A DNA stretch of 43,132 nucleotides from Nanobdellota archaeon (GTDB lineage Archaea > Nanobdellota > Nanobdellia > Parvarchaeales > Parvarchaeaceae). The notes beneath the pieces are model-generated. The model was given only the letters and a program-made list of their open reading frames with translations. It made no database searches and had not been told where the DNA came from. The stretch spans positions 1 through 43,132 of the forward strand of contig JAJZWM010000005.1 in NCBI GenBank assembly GCA_021846665.1, given 5' to 3'. A program made the translations under genes and the position numbers. Shown one piece after another: positions 9,326-18,961 of the stretch; position 1 is the stretch's first letter, and the number at the start of each line of letters is the position of its first letter.

Positions 9326-9820
9326 TCTCTTTACAGCTTTTAATTCCTTTATTCTTATTTTTGCATAACCTCTTACTGGAAAATGCATAATATATATTAT
9401 TGAGCTAGAGTATTTACCTTGTAATCCGAATCCGAAATTTTTATCTCCTCTAAACTTGTTAAATGTGATCTTCCCTATAAAACAAACAACCTTTGGCTTT
9501 TTTTGTTCTATTATTTTAATTAGTCTTTTTACTCCTTCAGTTTCTTCTCCCTTTTTGAGCTGGGATACATCCCTTGTCGGCTTGTTTATTATATTTATAA
9601 AATTTATTTTATATTTTTCTGAAATAATTTTATAAAGCCTTTTAAGTTTTTTATCATCCTTTAAAAATTCTCTTGGTTCTTTTATTATATCTGCCTTGGA
9701 AAGCAGGTACCAGAACATTTTATTGTTTGAAAAGGGCACTCCTTTGTTATAAGAACCGAAATGGGGATTTATGCCTACAAATAGTATTGCGGCGTTTTTT
9801 GAAATATAGTACTTTATCAT
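9311..9820 (-). CDS. G:T/U mismatch-specific uracil/thymine DNA glycosylase (MUG/TDG-type UDG)
   Basis: 'AAILFVGINPHFGSYNKGVPFSNNKMFWYLLSKADII' is the UDG family 2 GINPG-like active-site motif; 'VVCFIGKITFNKF' core strand. Confidence 0.85.
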   Translation of the reverse strand: MIKYYISKNAAILFVGINPHFGSYNKGVPFSNNKMFWYLLSKADIIKEPREFLKDDKKLKRLYKIISEKYKINFINIINKPTRDVSQLKKGEETEGVKRLIKIIEQKKPKVVCFIGKITFNKFRGDKNFGFGLQGKYSSSIIYIMHFPVRGYAKIRIKELKAVKRLAGL

Positions 9821-9856
9821 TTTATATTTATAATCTATGTATGTTCTTTAATCTTT

Positions 9857-10207
9857 GTGATAGTAACAGAAAGAGTGTACAGAAATAAAGAAAAAGGGTT
9901 TAAGATACTAGTAGATAGGGTCTGGCCAAGAGGACTTACTAAAGAGGCAGTAGCTGCTAATATTTGGGAAAAAGATATTGCGCCAAGTAATACTTTAAGA
10001 AAATGGTTTTCGCATGATGAAAGCAAATGGGCTGAATTCAAGAAGAGGTATGAAAAGGAACTTGATTCTGCAGAGAATATTGAAAAGATAAAATACATAA
10101 AATTATTGGAAAGAAAACATAGTAAAATTATACTTTTATTTGGAGCAAAAGATGAGTTACATAATCAGGCGGTTGTATTAAAGGAAGTTCTAGATAAACT
10201 TAAGTAA
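9857..10207 (+). CDS. DUF488 family protein (YeaO-like), GTG start
   Basis: 'GFKILVDRVWPRGLTKEAVAANIWEKDIAPSNTLRKWFSHDESKWAEFKKRYEKEL' matches the DUF488 consensus. Confidence 0.9.
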   Translation: MIVTERVYRNKEKGFKILVDRVWPRGLTKEAVAANIWEKDIAPSNTLRKWFSHDESKWAEFKKRYEKELDSAENIEKIKYIKLLERKHSKIILLFGAKDELHNQAVVLKEVLDKLK

Positions 10208-10233
10208 TCTTTATAAATAAGTACTGTATTTAA

Positions 10234-10554
<321 letters not shown>

Positions 10555-10593
10555 TCTTAAACATTTAAATTCTTAGTTTTATTTAATATATTA

Positions 10594-10827
10594 ATGGTAG
10601 ATCAAGATGATGTGTTCGTTGGCGTTTCTTATTTAACTAAGTTGCAATATGAGGAACTTAAAAAGGTAGTCGATCGTGCATCAGATTCCTTCAATAAATT
10701 TAAAATTAGTAGTGATGAATATGAAAAGTTGTCTCCAAAACTTTCTTCTGACTTAAAAAGTATACATGAGTCTTTTGAATCTATTTTTAATGATTTAAAC
10801 AAATCTAATGTTGAAAATAAAAGTTAA
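10594..10827 (+). CDS. Hypothetical protein (77 aa, helical)
   Basis: Uninterrupted ORF with an AT-rich promoter-like region upstream; no family recognised. Confidence 0.55.
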   Translation: MVDQDDVFVGVSYLTKLQYEELKKVVDRASDSFNKFKISSDEYEKLSPKLSSDLKSIHESFESIFNDLNKSNVENKS

Positions 10828-10912
10828 CGTAATATTTAGCGTTTAAATAAACTTATTTAAGCTTAATTGTTATAATATCTTGAATACCTAAGTTTGAGTC
10901 TAGGTTGATTTT

Positions 10913-11017
10913 GCAGGGGTAGCAAAGCCTGGCCAAATGCGGCAGACTCAAGAAAAGTGCGTGTTTGGGCCATCTGCTCTCTTTGTGAGTTCGAGGGTTC
11001 GAATCCCTTCCCCTGCA
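10913..11017 (+). tRNA. tRNA-Leu(CAA), intron-containing
   Basis: GCAGGGG...CCCCTGC-A acceptor; anticodon stem GCAGA/TCTGC; loop C-T-CAA-G; class II variable arm; GGTTCGAATCC. Confidence 0.92.
10953..10971 (+). other. 19-nt archaeal tRNA intron at position 37/38
   Basis: aaaagtgcgtgtttgggcc; exon CTCAAG pairs with intron TTTGGG (with G-U), consistent with a BHB splicing fold. Confidence 0.8.
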
Positions 11018-11073
11018 TTTAATTACAAATATGGATCTTAAAAATCACATTTATTTTTATTGTAGCTTTTATT

Positions 11074-13488
11074 TTAATATATTATAGAAGACACGCCTGA
11101 TTCTTTTTTCATTTTTATTACATTATCAGCGATATTTTTCATGTTATCTTCATGCGTTACTATTATTATCTGTTTTAAATCCGTTATTTTAGTTATTGCA
11201 TTTGTAAGTGCATTTATATCTTCTTTGTCTAATCCAGATGTTGGTTCGTCCATTATTATAATTTCATTTTTTCCAATCCCGCCGAGAATTGAAGCAAGTG
11301 AGGATAATGCAAGTCTATATGCTATCGCTACCGATGTTTTTTCTCCTCCCGATAACGATCTTGCATCCATCTTTTCATCCCCAGCAGTAATAATGACGTT
11401 ATAATTGTTGTCTATATCTATATCATAATCAACTTCATTTCTAAGTTCTTCAAAGCGTGTTTTAAAAAGTGATCTAAAATCATTTATAAAACGTAGTCTA
11501 ACATACTCTCTAATCCCACGTATATCCTCTCTTAAATTTGACATAGTTTTTAAGAAATTCTCCTTCTTATTTAGAATATTTGAAAGTTCTTCCTTCTTTT
11601 TTATTTTTCTTTGAAGTTCTTCTTTTTCATGTTCATCAGTTATTAGTTGAAATTTTCTAAGTTCTTTCTCCTTTTTTATCTCTGTAAGTCTATAATTGAT
11701 TTTATTTACTTCTTCAGAGATTAGTTTAAATTCATTCTCAATTTCATTTAATCTTATATCGTCAAATTTTATTTCGGATAAATCCTCTTTCAATTGTGTT
11801 ATCTCCAGATAGTAATCACTTATGGATTTATCAATTTCATATACCCTGTTTTTATAACTTTCAATTTCAAAAAGCCTTTTTTCCTGTTCTTGTATAAGTC
11901 TCATTTCTTCTCTTGCGTTTTTAAGGTCTTTGGAGATATCCTCTAATTTCTGTTTTTCTTTTTCGTAATTCTCTTTTATATCGAGATATTCTTCTTCTTT
12001 TTCGTTGTTTTGGTTTTCCTTTAATTTTGATTCTAGTTTTGATAGGTTATTTTTGGTTGTTTCTACTCTTATCTTGTTTAATCCAATATTTTTTTCAAGG
12101 TCATTTTTAGAATATTTTATACTATTCGCAATATTTGTCAATCTTTCTATTTCATTTTTGTATTTGCTTATTTTACCTGAGTATTCTCTTTCTAAGTGAT
12201 TTTGATCATTTATTATGTTTCCACAGATAATGCAGATTCCCTTTTCAATTGATTGTGAGCGTTCTTTTTCCAGGTCTTTTACTAAATTATTTAATTCATA
12301 AACTCTACCATTTATCTCTTCTTTATTTTCTATTTCAGTTATGTTTTTAATTTGTTTATCTAGTTCTTCTTGCTTCTTATTTAGTTCTTCCAAAGTTTTA
12401 TTTTCATTTTCTATTTCTTTTTTAATTTCACTAATTTCATTTTTAGCTTTTTTGTATGAATATTCTATTTGGAAGAATTTTTCATATAGTTTTTTAACAT
12501 TTTCATCTTCTAGTTTATTTTGATTTTCAAGGTCATTAATTACTTTTTCAATTTCTTCTTTTTTTGATTTTTCTATCGGCTTTACATCCTTGTTTGTTTC
12601 CTCTATTTTTTGTGTAATTTTTATTTTTTCAAGTTCAAGCTTAGACTTTTCATTTTCTTTTATTTTAATTTCGGTTGAAGCTTTTTCAAATTTTATTTTT
12701 TTATCTCTTTCAAATTTTAGTTCGCTTTCTTTCTGGTTTTTCTCTATTATTTTATTATTCAGAAGTATTTGATTATTTGTCGTTTCTTCTTCTAAGTTTT
12801 TTATTTTGTTTTGATTTTCATTTATTTTATTTTCTATTTTTATTATATCATTTTGATCAACACTTAATTCAAGTTCTTTTTTGTTCAGTTCTATCTCATT
12901 TTTTATCTTGTTTATAATTTCCTTTGTACTTTCGTAAACATCTAAGTATCTGTTAAGTTGTAAAAGACTATCTATATATTCTTGTTTGTATTGCCCAGTT
13001 TCAAATATTAGTGTTTTTAGTTCATCCTGTTTGATGTACGTTATTGTTTCAAAAGTTTCTAAAGGATTTTCCGATTCTATTTTTAATAATCTTTTTACGT
13101 ATGTGTTTATATCAGAGGCTCTATTCTGAAGGTCTACTCTTTCATTGTTTTTGTTTATGTAATTTTTTGAGTCATCATTTCTTACAGAATCGTTTACTCG
13201 TTTCAATCCCCTACTTATCTCATATTCGTCATTTCCATTTTTTATTTCTATTTTTATTTCTCCCTCTTGGGAGTTTCTTCTTAGTAGCATTTTTCCCTCT
13301 TCTTTTCCTTCTCCGATCTTTCCAAAAAGTGCATATTCTATTGACATTAATATTGAGGATTTACCGCTGCCAGTATTACCAGTTATTACATTTATGCCCT
13401 CTTTAAAAGGTATCTCTGTTTTATGGTGGCTTCTTATATTCTCAAGCTTAATTTTCGAGATTATCATGTGAATAAAATAATTTTTCAA
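11074..13488 (-). CDS. rad50: DNA double-strand break repair ATPase Rad50 (real start probably MIISKIKL..., ~13467)
   Basis: Walker A 'GNTGSGKSSIL', zinc-hook 'KGICIICGNII', coiled coils, 'SLSGGEKTSVAIAYRLALSS' signature and 'IIIMDEPTSGLD' Walker B. Confidence 0.96.
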   Translation of the reverse strand: MKNYFIHMIISKIKLENIRSHHKTEIPFKEGINVITGNTGSGKSSILMSIEYALFGKIGEGKEEGKMLLRRNSQEGEIKIEIKNGNDEYEISRGLKRVNDSVRNDDSKNYINKNNERVDLQNRASDINTYVKRLLKIESENPLETFETITYIKQDELKTLIFETGQYKQEYIDSLLQLNRYLDVYESTKEIINKIKNEIELNKKELELSVDQNDIIKIENKINENQNKIKNLEEETTNNQILLNNKIIEKNQKESELKFERDKKIKFEKASTEIKIKENEKSKLELEKIKITQKIEETNKDVKPIEKSKKEEIEKVINDLENQNKLEDENVKKLYEKFFQIEYSYKKAKNEISEIKKEIENENKTLEELNKKQEELDKQIKNITEIENKEEINGRVYELNNLVKDLEKERSQSIEKGICIICGNIINDQNHLEREYSGKISKYKNEIERLTNIANSIKYSKNDLEKNIGLNKIRVETTKNNLSKLESKLKENQNNEKEEEYLDIKENYEKEKQKLEDISKDLKNAREEMRLIQEQEKRLFEIESYKNRVYEIDKSISDYYLEITQLKEDLSEIKFDDIRLNEIENEFKLISEEVNKINYRLTEIKKEKELRKFQLITDEHEKEELQRKIKKKEELSNILNKKENFLKTMSNLREDIRGIREYVRLRFINDFRSLFKTRFEELRNEVDYDIDIDNNYNVIITAGDEKMDARSLSGGEKTSVAIAYRLALSSLASILGGIGKNEIIIMDEPTSGLDKEDINALTNAITKITDLKQIIIVTHEDNMKNIADNVIKMKKESGVSSIIY

Positions 13489-14626
13489 CCTCCTCCTTTA
13501 TTTTATCTGTACTTTCTCCAAGAGAATCTATTAAATATCTTGCAATTTTTATCTCCTTCTCATTATAGCCCTTCTTCTTTAAAAATTCGTATTCTATTGT
13601 TGATAATTCCTTTGTTTTTATCTCATTTTCTTGTATGTCTGTATATTTGTCATTTAACTTTGATTTGTTTATACTTATATATGAATAACCAAGTTCGTAC
13701 CCCATCTGTTTAATTTTTACAATGTTAATATCGGATACTTTATCTGCTAACTGCCCCTCTAATTTTACAACTAATATAAATCCATCATTTTTCTTTAGTC
13801 TACTTATTATTTCATTTTCTAATTCTATAGCTTTTTTGTCATCGGCATTTATTGTAAAAATTTGTTTATCTCTTGTTTTTATTATTTTATATTCTATAGA
13901 ATTTATCCCACTATTATCATATGATATTATAAAAAAGCCCCTATTCGGATTGTCAACTATCTCCTTTTCATCACAATATTCAAGTGAACCTGGGTACTGT
14001 ATTATCCCTTTGTCGTATTTTATGTTTTCTTTATGTCCATGCCAGTGACCTGCAGCGTAGTAATCAAATCCTTTTGGAAGACTTTCTGTTTCAAGATCCT
14101 TAAACTTTTCTCCTAGATCTGAAATAGTGTGATGAAATACAAAAATTTTAATGAATGCAGAATTATCCATTTCTATTTTTAATTTTTTAAATATCTCATC
14201 TTCTACTTTACTCCTCTTGCCTTTTATTCCGCATATAAATGCATTTTTATATTTCTCACCCTTAAGATCTACATTTTCTCCGAATTTAATATATTTTTTG
14301 GAATTTAGGTTTATAAGAAGATTGTTTCTGTGAAAAAGTTCTATAATACTCTCCTCTTCTCCCACACCAACATCATGTGATCCTGGGATTATAAATAACG
14401 GTATACCTGCAGTTTTTAACTTGTTTAATTCGTCTGTTACGAATAAAAGAGAATCCAAAGGTGGGTTGCCGGAGTCGAAAAGATCTCCTGAATGTACAAT
14501 AAAATCCATTTTTTCTGATATGGCATAATCTATCATTTGTATAAATGCTTCTTTTATATCATTATTTCTAGTGTCATTTTTATATACTTGCCCAATATGA
14601 GTATCTCCAACATGTATGAATTTCAT
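13448..14626 (-). CDS. mre11: Mre11 nuclease
   Basis: 'FIHVGDTHIGQVYKNDTR', 'VHSGDLFDSGNPP', 'FIIPGSHDV', 'VFHHTISD', 'YYAAGHWHGH' phosphoesterase motifs; overlaps rad50. Confidence 0.95.
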   Translation of the reverse strand: MKFIHVGDTHIGQVYKNDTRNNDIKEAFIQMIDYAISEKMDFIVHSGDLFDSGNPPLDSLLFVTDELNKLKTAGIPLFIIPGSHDVGVGEEESIIELFHRNNLLINLNSKKYIKFGENVDLKGEKYKNAFICGIKGKRSKVEDEIFKKLKIEMDNSAFIKIFVFHHTISDLGEKFKDLETESLPKGFDYYAAGHWHGHKENIKYDKGIIQYPGSLEYCDEKEIVDNPNRGFFIISYDNSGINSIEYKIIKTRDKQIFTINADDKKAIELENEIISRLKKNDGFILVVKLEGQLADKVSDINIVKIKQMGYELGYSYISINKSKLNDKYTDIQENEIKTKELSTIEYEFLKKKGYNEKEIKIARYLIDSLGESTDKIKEEVEKLFYSHDNLEN

Positions 14627-14723
14627 TTTTATTATTGTTATTGTAGAAATTAAAGCTTACTTCATTAATTGCCTGCTACTTCCTTAATAATGTATATATA
14701 CCCTAATCTAATAATATATATTT

Positions 14724-15743
14724 ATGGATATTGAAGAACGTTTGAATTTAATAAAACGTAATACTCTTGAAATAATAACCATTGAAGAGCTAAGAAATTT
14801 ACTGAATGAAGGAAAGCCACTTTCTATTTATATAGGCAGAGCACCAACAGGTTCAATACATTTAGGTCACTTAGTTGCATTGGGCAAACTATTTGATTTT
14901 GAAAAAGCAGGTATACATACTAAAATTCTAATAGCAGATTTGCATGCAGCATTGGATGATTTGAAATCAAAATGGGAAGAACTAGATAATAGAGTTGATT
15001 ACACAAAAAAATGTATAGAACTTGCATTTGACTGGGAAAGGATGCCTGAATTTGTAAGAGGCTCAGATTTTGAATTGAGTCAGCCTTACGTTTCAGATCT
15101 ATTAAAGCTTTCTACTATTACCACCGTTGATAAAGGTATTCATGCAGCTTCTGAAGTTACAAGGATGAAAACTCCTAAGATAAGTGAAGTTATATATCCG
15201 CTTATGCAGACTTTGGATGAAGAATATTTAGATGTTGATATGCAGCTTGGGGGTATGGATCAAAGACATATCTTTGCGTATGCAAGAGAATACTTAGAAA
15301 AGCTTGGTTATAGAAAAAGAGTCGAAATATTAACTCCCCTTATTGCCTCAATACGTGGTCCAGGAACAAAAATGTCTTCTTCCGTTCCAGAAAGTAATAT
15401 TAAGATCTATGATTCCGAGGAATCGATAAAAAAGAAAATAATGAATGGGTATTGCCCAGAAGGAGTAATTGAAGATAACTTTATAATTCAAATAGTTAAC
15501 TTTTTCATACTACCAAATGATGGCGAATTAAAAATAGAGAGAGAACAAAAATTTGGTGGTGACATAATTATAGAATCACCAGAGCAGATGATACAGTTAT
15601 ATACCGAAAAGAAAATACACCCTCTTGATTTGAAAAATGCAGTTATACAAAACTTAACCGAAAGATTCAAAAATGCAAGAGAATACTTTGAAAGGCAAAC
15701 TGACTTGCTTCAAAGTCTTGGAGAAAGCTTTATGCCTTACTGA
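14724..15743 (+). CDS. tyrS: Tyrosyl-tRNA synthetase (archaeal type)
   Basis: 'YIGRAPTGSIHLGHLVALGKL' HIGH-like motif; 'MQLGGMDQRHIFAYAREYL'; 'GPGTKMSSSVPESNI' KMSKS-like motif. Confidence 0.95.
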   Translation: MDIEERLNLIKRNTLEIITIEELRNLLNEGKPLSIYIGRAPTGSIHLGHLVALGKLFDFEKAGIHTKILIADLHAALDDLKSKWEELDNRVDYTKKCIELAFDWERMPEFVRGSDFELSQPYVSDLLKLSTITTVDKGIHAASEVTRMKTPKISEVIYPLMQTLDEEYLDVDMQLGGMDQRHIFAYAREYLEKLGYRKRVEILTPLIASIRGPGTKMSSSVPESNIKIYDSEESIKKKIMNGYCPEGVIEDNFIIQIVNFFILPNDGELKIEREQKFGGDIIIESPEQMIQLYTEKKIHPLDLKNAVIQNLTERFKNAREYFERQTDLLQSLGESFMPY

Positions 15744-15745
15744 AT

Positions 15746-16147
15746 ATGGAATATGATTATTCTTTCAAAGAAGATGTGAAAATATACGATACTGATGCAC
15801 AGGGTATTGTGCATTATGCAGGTTACTATCGGTTTTTTACTGATGCAATGCAGGAATTCATAAACTCAAAAGGATACAGTTTCCCGATTATAGATGAAAA
15901 TAGGTGGGTGGTTGTTTTAGAATCAAATGCAAAGTATATTAATTCGGCAAGGATGGGAGATACTCTTAATACATCTCTTAAAGTTAGCTTAATATCTAAA
16001 AAGATATTAAGGTTTGATTTTGATATAACCCGCAATGAAGAACAAATTTGTCAGGGGTATATACTTCATATCTGCATAGATAAAAATAGCTGGAAATCAA
16101 CAGAATTACCACAAGAGTTTATTGAAGACTTAGTTAAAAAAGTTTAG
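15746..16147 (+). CDS. Acyl-CoA thioesterase, 4HBT/YbgC-like hot-dog fold
   Basis: 'VKIYDTDAQGIVHYAGYYRFFTDAMQEF' catalytic motif of the 4HBT family. Confidence 0.85.
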   Translation: MEYDYSFKEDVKIYDTDAQGIVHYAGYYRFFTDAMQEFINSKGYSFPIIDENRWVVVLESNAKYINSARMGDTLNTSLKVSLISKKILRFDFDITRNEEQICQGYILHICIDKNSWKSTELPQEFIEDLVKKV

Positions 16148-16786
16148 CGTGTTAAAATTTGTGTATTTAACTGTACTCCAAGTTTTTCTTATGAATTTTT
16201 TGTATGGTTCTTGAGTTATATTCCCATTATCCGTTATTATTTTTATGAATTGTATGGTTTTTGGATCTGAGGGATATCCACTTCCGAAATCATATCTCAA
16301 TTCCTTTTTTATTTTTTCTACTTCTCTTTCTCTGTTTGCCTTTGCTATTATGGAGGCAGCGGATACTTCAACATGATTTTTGTCTGCGTAGTTTTCTGCT
16401 ATTACTTCTTTATTTTTTATCTTTTTTATTAAATATTCTCGTATTTTTTTAGTGTTTCGACTTGGGGAATCAACTATAACAGTATGTCCATTAAGCGCAT
16501 TTGCTATCTCTATCATATTATCAAGTTCTAAGTAATTCAAGTTTTTTCCGTCTTCAAATCTATTATCTATTTGTTCTGCAGATATCTTAATAATCTTAAA
16601 ATTATCGCATGTTTTAATTATTTCTCTTTCTAGAAGATAGATCCTTTTGATACTTAGCATTTTTGAGTCCTTGACTCCTAAGAGTTTAAAATTCTTGGCA
16701 GTTTCTTCATCTAAACCTATCCCTGCTATTGTCATTGGGCCTATCAATGGGCCTCTGCCTGCTTCATCTATACCAATAGTTATCAT
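16130..16786 (-). CDS. rnhB: Ribonuclease HII
   Basis: 'TIGIDEAGRGPLIGPMTIAGIGL', 'VDSPSR', 'AENYADKNHVEVSAASIIAKANREREVEKI', 'GSGYPSDPKT'. Confidence 0.95.
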   Translation of the reverse strand: MITIGIDEAGRGPLIGPMTIAGIGLDEETAKNFKLLGVKDSKMLSIKRIYLLEREIIKTCDNFKIIKISAEQIDNRFEDGKNLNYLELDNMIEIANALNGHTVIVDSPSRNTKKIREYLIKKIKNKEVIAENYADKNHVEVSAASIIAKANREREVEKIKKELRYDFGSGYPSDPKTIQFIKIITDNGNITQEPYKKFIRKTWSTVKYTNFNTLNFFN

Positions 16787-17107
16787 TTAACCACTACTTT
16801 TACCAAGTTCATCAGCTCTGAATCTTGCATGTCCAAATTGTATAATCGCTTTTATACCAAATTTACCAAGACCAGTTGGTATGTCGCATGCACCATAAGT
16901 GCTTCCTCCCCATATGTATACCTCTGCTCCAGAGTTTGTACTTATCATATCTGCAATGTCTAGTGCATGCAACTTAAAACCATCTGGTATCTGTATTGCT
17001 ACTTTATCGTATTTTTTTTCACGTATGTTGTCTATTAGGTTATCAAAATCAATATCGTACTTTTCTGTAAGATATTTTAAACCATCATTTTTTATCTGAT
17101 ATTTCAT
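16787..17107 (-). CDS. Dph1/Dph2-like protein reduced to N-terminal domain 1 (106 aa)
   Basis: 'YDKVAIQIPDGFKLHALDIADMISTNSGAEVYIWGGSTYGACDIPTGLGKFGIKAIIQFGHARF' matches Dph2 domain 1 including the first Cys (YGACD); terminates at 106 aa whereas Dph2 is normally >300 aa. Confidence 0.75.
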   Translation of the reverse strand: MKYQIKNDGLKYLTEKYDIDFDNLIDNIREKKYDKVAIQIPDGFKLHALDIADMISTNSGAEVYIWGGSTYGACDIPTGLGKFGIKAIIQFGHARFRADELGKSSG

Positions 17108-17165
17108 TTAATCCCTATTATTTTTGTGCTTAAATTATTTATTACTGTAAGTTTATTGTTGATTT

Positions 17166-17819
17166 GTGGATAAAAAAGAGTTTGTAAAGGCAGTAAAGAT
17201 AATAACAAAGAAATACTATATAAAAGAAAGAAAGGCACGTCCATTTGAGATACTTGTGCATGGGATACTGTCTACAAGAACAAAGGACACTACAACTTTT
17301 CCTGCGCAGAAAAGACTGCTTTCAATTGCAGATACTCCTGAAAAGATAGTAAGGTTACCGACTAAAAAAATAGAAAAGTTAATTTATCCTGTTGGGTTTT
17401 TTAGAGTTAAAGCAAAACTTTTGAAAAGAGCCTGCAGGATACTTATAACTAACTTTGATTCAAGAGTTCCTTCTAATAAAGTTGATTTAATGCAAATACC
17501 TGGTGTAGGTGAGAAAGTTGCGAGTCTTGTGCTAGAATGGGGTTTTAATATGCCTTATATAGCGGTAGATACGCATGTAAATAGAATATCGCAGCGATTA
17601 GGAATTGTACCAGAAGGAACAAAACCTAAAAAGACAGAAGCTGTACTTGAAAGTATACTGCCACCAAATTTAAGTATCTCAATAAATTATTCGTTTGTAA
17701 GGTTCGGCAGGGAAGTCTGTAAGCCGGTTTCTCCGCAATGCGGTATCTGTCCCGTATACAAATATTGTGGTTTTAAGCTAAAATCCAAATACGCAAAAAG
17801 AATGCTTAGTGCTAAATAA
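17166..17819 (+). CDS. nth: Endonuclease III (HhH-GPD, C-terminal [4Fe-4S]); GTG start
   Basis: 'LMQIPGVGEKVASLVLEWGFNMPYIAVDTHVNRISQRLGI' with catalytic Lys/Asp; Cys cluster 'CKPVSPQCGICPVYKYC'. Confidence 0.95.
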   Translation: MDKKEFVKAVKIITKKYYIKERKARPFEILVHGILSTRTKDTTTFPAQKRLLSIADTPEKIVRLPTKKIEKLIYPVGFFRVKAKLLKRACRILITNFDSRVPSNKVDLMQIPGVGEKVASLVLEWGFNMPYIAVDTHVNRISQRLGIVPEGTKPKKTEAVLESILPPNLSISINYSFVRFGREVCKPVSPQCGICPVYKYCGFKLKSKYAKRMLSAK

Positions 17820-17854
17820 GATAAGAATATTAATTATGTGCATAATTAATAATA

Positions 17855-18607
17855 ATGAAAGAGCAAAGTAGACTTAGTTCATCTTTATCAAGTTTGGTTT
17901 ACGGCCTTAAGTCATTATCAGAACTTAGTTCTTTTTTTACTTTTATTTCAATTTCACTCATAATATTTCTTTTTGGCTTTGTTGTTATCTTTAGATATCT
18001 TGGATTAGGGGCATTTTTGAATGTAGGCTTTATTTTTACGCCTTCAGCTTCTAGAATAATTACTGGAGAATTTGTATTTGTACTATCTTTTCTACTTGTT
18101 ATATTCTCTTTGACAACTTTATTTTATTATAAATTATATTATCTAGTTTCGAGCAATTTAAGGGTAAAATCTTTAATAAAGCGTTCATTGGAAGTTTTTC
18201 CTAAATTTCTAATAGCAACTTTTACTCAGGCCATAATATCTATAATAGGATTGATTGCACTGGTTATTCCTGGAATATACTACGGTAGTTCTTTCATGTT
18301 TTTTAACTTTTTTTCAATATACGGTAATTCTACTTTACATTCAGCAATTATAAACAGCAGAAGACTTGCAAAGAATATACGTTTAGAATCATTGTTTATA
18401 TTCGTTGTATATCTTGTTTTACTATTTGTTTTCATTTATTTGGTTAGTAGCTTTCATCTGTCAGAAATCTATTCTGCATTTCTTTATTCTATATTCCTTT
18501 CATATTGGATTATAAGTTATAGCAACACAGTATTTAATCTTGCAGAAAAGAATTTAAATGTGCTTACTGAAAGATCGGCTTATAAAAAGATGTTTAGCAA
18601 GGGTTAA
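17855..18607 (+). CDS. Polytopic membrane protein of unknown function
   Basis: About six hydrophobic segments; 'LVIPGIYYGSSFMFFNFFSIY' reminiscent of DUF7847/YciC-like families. Confidence 0.6.
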   Translation: MKEQSRLSSSLSSLVYGLKSLSELSSFFTFISISLIIFLFGFVVIFRYLGLGAFLNVGFIFTPSASRIITGEFVFVLSFLLVIFSLTTLFYYKLYYLVSSNLRVKSLIKRSLEVFPKFLIATFTQAIISIIGLIALVIPGIYYGSSFMFFNFFSIYGNSTLHSAIINSRRLAKNIRLESLFIFVVYLVLLFVFIYLVSSFHLSEIYSAFLYSIFLSYWIISYSNTVFNLAEKNLNVLTERSAYKKMFSKG

Positions 18608-18667
18608 TAATTGTATTTTTAAAGTAGTGAATGTGAATTAATAGCAGATAATTTAGTAATAGAAAAG

Positions 18668-18719
18668 TTTAAATACTAGAAGTATTATAGAATAGAATTA
18701 TAAATTATACTTAAGAGGT
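18668..18719 (+). promoter_or_regulatory. Putative rpo operon promoter (TATA TTTAAATA 18668-18675) and Shine-Dalgarno GAGGT (18715-18719)
   Basis: TATA about 59 nt before the TTG start, leaving a short leader; GAGGT 7 nt before TTG at 18727; AATACT-AGA-AGTATT palindrome adjacent. Confidence 0.6.
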
Positions 18720-18726
18720 TCCCCCT

Positions 18727-18960
18727 TTGGATATCGATGTATTTAATAGCCGTTTATCGCCGCAATATAGAATTATGCTTAAAGAGGAGATAGACCAATT
18801 ATTAGCCAGATACAATATCGTTATAAAAGACCTTCCTAAAATAAAATCAAATGATCCTGCAGTTAAACTTTTAGATGCAAAGGAAGGTGATGTTTTGGAG
18901 ATAAAAAGAAACAGCAAGACTGCTGGACAGTATAATTATTATAGGTTGGTGGTAAAATAA
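18727..18960 (+). CDS. rpoH: DNA-directed RNA polymerase subunit H (Rpb5-like), TTG start
   Basis: 'LPKIKSNDPAVKLLDAKEGDVLEIKRNSKTAGQYNYYRLVV' archaeal RpoH; first gene of the rpo operon. Confidence 0.93.
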   Translation: MDIDVFNSRLSPQYRIMLKEEIDQLLARYNIVIKDLPKIKSNDPAVKLLDAKEGDVLEIKRNSKTAGQYNYYRLVVK

Positions 18961-18961
18961 A

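Noticed and set aside
12005-13406. Several + strand ORFs antisense to rad50 (e.g. 12005-12199, 12675-12917, 13044-13406)
   Set aside because: Phe/Leu/Ser-rich low-complexity translations typical of the antisense of Lys/Glu-rich coiled coil in AT-rich DNA; rad50 on the - strand is unambiguous.
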